Assembly (NCBI GenBank): GCA_020861125.1
Contig: JAJBSZ010000466.1
Span: 1-8,639, forward strand
Length of the DNA: 8,639 nt
Reading direction: 5' to 3'
DNA from: Planctomycetota bacterium
GTDB lineage: Bacteria; Planctomycetota; SZUA-567
Part shown: positions 6,470 through 8,639 of the stretch, piece by piece
How positions within the stretch are numbered: position 1 is the stretch's first letter
Layout of the letters: the number at the start of each line of letters is the position of its first letter
Notes under the pieces: generated by a model
What the model saw: the letters and a program-made list of their open reading frames with translations, nothing else
Told to the model about the DNA's origin: nothing
Database searches by the model: none
Position numbers and translations under genes: made by a program

Positions 6470-7969
6470 TCAGGCGTTCCGGTCTCGTCGGGCCAACAGT
6501 CGTCTGACGATGGGAGAGGCGCACACCACCACGATGAGAATGACGAAGGTCCAGCAGATGCCGTTCCGGAAAAATATGGCCGGGTTGCCCTTGGTCATGT
6601 CGAAGCTTTGCCGGATGTACTTTTCCAGCATCGGCGCCAGCACGAAGGTGAGGAGCAGCGGCGTGGTGGGGATTTTGGCCAGGCGGAGGAAATAGCCGAG
6701 GACGCCGCAGAGAAGCATGAACCAGACGTCGAACATGGCGTTGTTGATGGAGTAGGCGGCGATGACGCAGACGGCGGTGATCACCGGGATCATCGTCCGC
6801 CGCGAGATGGAAATGGCCCGGACCAGGATCGGGATGCAGAGAAATGACACCACCAGGCAAGCCAGGTTGCCGAAGTACATCGAGGCGATGAGGGGCCAGA
6901 CGAAGTCGGGGTTTTCCCGGAACAGGAGCGGCCCCGGCTGCAACCCCCACATCATCAGACCGCCCAGGAGCACGGCGGTGCTGGCGCTGCCGGGGATGCC
7001 CAGGGTGAGGAGCGGCGCGAAGGCCCCGGCGGCGGCGGCGTTGTTGGCGGACTCCGGGGCGGCGACCCCGATGATCGAGCCGGTGCCCATCTCATCCCGC
7101 CGTTTGTTGATCCGTTTCTCCGCGATGTAGGCGATGAAGGAGGCGGTGGTGGCGCCGGCGCCGGGCATCACCCCGACGAAGGTGCCGAGAATCCCGTCCC
7201 GCAGGCTCATGGGCACGATGGCCCCGAGGTCCGTCCTGGACGGCAGGCTGTTCTGGATGGAGAGGTCGGCGGCCACAGGCGAATCGCCCTTGGCCGTGAT
7301 CATTTCCAGGACCTGCGCGAAGCCGAACAGCCCCACCACCAGCGGGATGAAGGACACGCCGGCATAGAGGTGGACATAGTCGAAATGGAAGCGGGTCAGG
7401 CCGGCGGCGCGGTCGGTGCCGATGGTAGCGAGCATCAGGCCGATGCCGGTGGCGAGGAGGCCGGCGGGGATGTCCTCGCCCAAGAGCCAGCCAATGGAGG
7501 TCAGGGCGAACAGGATGAGGAGCGCCAGTTCCGGCGACCCGAACCTGAGGCCGATGGCGGAGAGGAGCGGCGCCCCCAGGGTCAGGATGAGGATGCCGAC
7601 GGTGCCGCCGATGAAGGAGGCGGTGATCGATGTGCTCATGGCCCGGCCGGGTTGGCCCTTTTCCGTGAGCTTGAACCCGTCCAGGGCGGTCATGACGGCG
7701 GGGGTGTCGCCGGGAATGTTCAGCAGGATGGCGCTGAAGGCGCCGCCGTACATGGTGGCGTAGTACAGGGACGCCAGGGTGATGATGGCGGTGGTGGGGT
7801 TCAGGCCGTAGGTCAGCGGCAGCAACAAGGAGATGCCGGTGATCGCTCCGAGGCCGGGCATGGCGCCCACCACCAGCCCGATGAAGGCGCCGCAGAGCAC
7901 CGCCACCAGATTTTCCAGGGTAATGGCCAGGGCGAAACCGTGCGCCAGCAAAACCAGGTTGTCCAACAT
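6470..7969 (-). CDS. tctA: Tripartite tricarboxylate transporter permease TctA
   Basis: A 499-residue large membrane subunit of a TTT transporter, at the usual family length of about 500. It shows the internal duplication typical of TctA: VGAMPGLGA at 34-42 and VGVMPGAGA at 265-273. The conserved block around ESANNAAAAGAFAPL (306-320), followed by LGIPGSAS, is also present, as is LLNIPGDTPA near 82-91. Many hydrophobic stretches run through the length, consistent with about 10-12 membrane spans. Family role: TctA with TctB forms the inner-membrane channel that imports a carboxylate delivered by TctC, driven by an ion gradient. The ATG at 7969 has AAGGG (7980-7976) 6 bases upstream. It follows tctB by 13 bases, clearly the same operon. 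Substrate is not predictable here; citrate-like acids, other carboxylates and aromatic acids are all known for the family. Confidence 0.95.
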   Translation of the reverse strand: MLDNLVLLAHGFALAITLENLVAVLCGAFIGLVVGAMPGLGAITGISLLLPLTYGLNPTTAIITLASLYYATMYGGAFSAILLNIPGDTPAVMTALDGFKLTEKGQPGRAMSTSITASFIGGTVGILILTLGAPLLSAIGLRFGSPELALLILFALTSIGWLLGEDIPAGLLATGIGLMLATIGTDRAAGLTRFHFDYVHLYAGVSFIPLVVGLFGFAQVLEMITAKGDSPVAADLSIQNSLPSRTDLGAIVPMSLRDGILGTFVGVMPGAGATTASFIAYIAEKRINKRRDEMGTGSIIGVAAPESANNAAAAGAFAPLLTLGIPGSASTAVLLGGLMMWGLQPGPLLFRENPDFVWPLIASMYFGNLACLVVSFLCIPILVRAISISRRTMIPVITAVCVIAAYSINNAMFDVWFMLLCGVLGYFLRLAKIPTTPLLLTFVLAPMLEKYIRQSFDMTKGNPAIFFRNGICWTFVILIVVVCASPIVRRLLARRDRNA

Positions 7970-7982
7970 CGTGCGCCCTTTT

Positions 7983-8444
7983 TTATGTATACAGCCAGTC
8001 CTCGAAGAGCCCCATGGGCACCGGGACCGCCAGCCAGTAGTCGAAGAGCAGGTACAGCCCCACGCCGGTCCCGACGCCGATGGCCAGGGCTTTCCCCAGG
8101 GGATAGCGTTCGTAGGCGGACAGCCAGACCGCGACGAACAGGCCGAGGGCGGGAATGAGGCCGACGACGTGGGTGGTGAGGATGATGGCCAGCACGCCCG
8201 CGACGGGCAGGGCGGCGCGGGGGTTGAAGTTGTTTTCCCGGTGCCGCAGCTGCCGCACCAGGATGGTGAGGCCGAACCCGATGCTCATCACCCCGCCCAG
8301 CAGCGGAAACAGGCCGCCGCCCGGGCCGTTCATGACCCACATGCCGTAGGAGAAGGATTTCACCAGCCAGTAGCCGCCGGTGAGAATGGCCCAAATCGGC
8401 AATGCCATTTCCATGGTGATCTTCCTCTTATGCCGTTCGCCCAT
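7983..8444 (-). CDS. tctB: Tripartite tricarboxylate transporter small membrane subunit TctB
   Basis: A 153-residue hydrophobic protein matching TctB in size and topology. Four main membrane segments are seen at about 14-31, 44-63, 79-110 (possibly split) and 118-140. The signature GPGGGLFPLLGG (40-51) corresponds to the GPGFFP-type motif of the family, and the end YLLFDYWLAVPVPMGLFE fits the conserved TctB C-terminus. It sits between tctC and tctA, the standard order. The start is uncertain. ATG 8444 has a strong GGGGAGG (8454-8448) but only 3 bases away, and gives a basic N-terminus (GERHKRK) that suits cytoplasmic placement. ATG 8414 (residue 11) has AGAGGAAG (8428-8421) at a better 6 bases. 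The longer form is given. Its exact role in transport is poorly defined across the family, but it is needed with TctA. Confidence 0.88.
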   Translation of the reverse strand: MGERHKRKITMEMALPIWAILTGGYWLVKSFSYGMWVMNGPGGGLFPLLGGVMSIGFGLTILVRQLRHRENNFNPRAALPVAGVLAIILTTHVVGLIPALGLFVAVWLSAYERYPLGKALAIGVGTGVGLYLLFDYWLAVPVPMGLFEDWLYT

Positions 8445-8506
8445 TTTCCTCCCCGACCAGCCCCGCCCGGCTGGCGGGCGGGGCGGCGGCGGGCCCGGCG
8501 GGCCGG
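8445..8506 (-). other. tctC-tctB intercistronic gap with a strong hairpin
   Basis: The 62-base gap contains a 10-bp stem, GCCCCGCCCG (8460-8469) with CGGGCGGGGC (8475-8484), around a 5-base loop. A smaller stem, GGCCC (8492-8496) with GGGCC (8500-8504), lies nearer tctC. No T tract follows the large stem. Its downstream edge is only 5 bases from the GGGGAGG in front of tctB. Such hairpins after a binding-protein gene often protect the upstream message from decay, raising binding protein over permease. That is the inferred role here. Confidence 0.5.
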
Positions 8507-8639
8507 TTAATCCTGCTGCAGCGTTTCCTTGAAGATGTCCCGGGACTGGCCGATCTCTTTGATGGCGAAATCCCGGGCTTCATCGTACCCCATCCAGGCC
8601 GGCGACAGGCTGTTCTTTTCCAGGTAGTCGTTTTTCCAC
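8507..8639 (-). CDS. tctC: TTT substrate-binding protein TctC, C-terminal end (5' partial)
   Basis: An open frame enters from the right edge and ends with TAA at 8509-8507, giving 43 residues from WKNDYLEKN to ETLQQD. Its content (aromatic and acidic, with GYDEARDFAIKEIGQSRDIFKE) resembles the final helix region of Bug/TctC periplasmic binding proteins. Its place directly ahead of tctB and tctA on the same strand is where tctC normally sits. TctC captures the substrate in the periplasm and hands it to TctA/TctB. The signal peptide and ligand pocket lie outside the window, so the call rests mainly on position. Confidence 0.7.
   Translation of the reverse strand, partial: WKNDYLEKNSLSPAWMGYDEARDFAIKEIGQSRDIFKETLQQD

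Noticed and set aside
7370..8158. 262-codon plus-strand frame opposite tctA/tctB
   Set aside because: The translation is a Gly/Gln/Asp/Glu-rich low-complexity shadow of conserved membrane-protein codons on the other strand.
1..8639. CRISPR arrays, tRNA or rRNA genes, insertion sequences, attachment sites
   Set aside because: No regular repeat-spacer pattern, no tRNA-like fold, no transposase or integrase frame and no terminal inverted repeats with target duplications were seen.

Overview
The window is GC-rich (roughly two-thirds G+C) and densely coded on both strands. It holds a multi-PAS hybrid histidine kinase, a sigma-54 enhancer-binding protein with a PrpR-type sensor domain, and a tripartite tricarboxylate transporter (TTT). 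That mix points to a Gram-negative, proteobacterium-like host. A Desulfovibrio-like or other sulfate-reducer-like lineage would fit, but no rRNA or other marker gene is present, so the assignment is only an impression.

Layout, left to right. (1) Positions 1-2669 (+): the 3' part of a large cytoplasmic hybrid sensor kinase (PAS remnant, PAS, linker, PAS, HisKA, HATPase, REC, REC), cut by the left edge. (2) 2700-3179 (-): a GNAT acetyltransferase, convergent with the kinase, with a plausible sigma-70 promoter and direct repeats upstream. (3) 3180-3621: a 442-base stretch with no convincing gene, containing small repeats, a dyad and a GC palindrome block. (4) 3622-4362 (+): a DJ-1/PfpI protein of the Hsp31-like type with its Cys-His pair and acidic residue intact. 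(5) 4454-6385 (+): a PrpR_N-PAS-AAA+-Fis sigma-54 activator with an intact GAFTGA loop. It is preceded by a promoter-like TTGACA-N17-GACAAT that contains a dyad. (6) 6386-6469: a convergent gap with a strong GC hairpin. (7) 8639-6470 (-): tctC (C-terminal 43 codons only), tctB and tctA, in transcription order.

The likely functional unit is the sigma-54 activator plus the TTT operon. The activator would sense a small organic acid or related metabolite and switch on uptake of that substrate through TctC (periplasmic capture), TctB and TctA (membrane). The tct promoter lies beyond the right edge, so this link is inferred from adjacency and family knowledge. The kinase, GNAT and DJ-1 genes show no clear tie to this unit.

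I found no mobile element, CRISPR array, RNA gene or clearly new system. The most interesting points are the regulator-transporter pairing, the dyad in the activator's own promoter, and an 8-base motif (CGGTTGCC) that I found only in the two candidate promoter regions.
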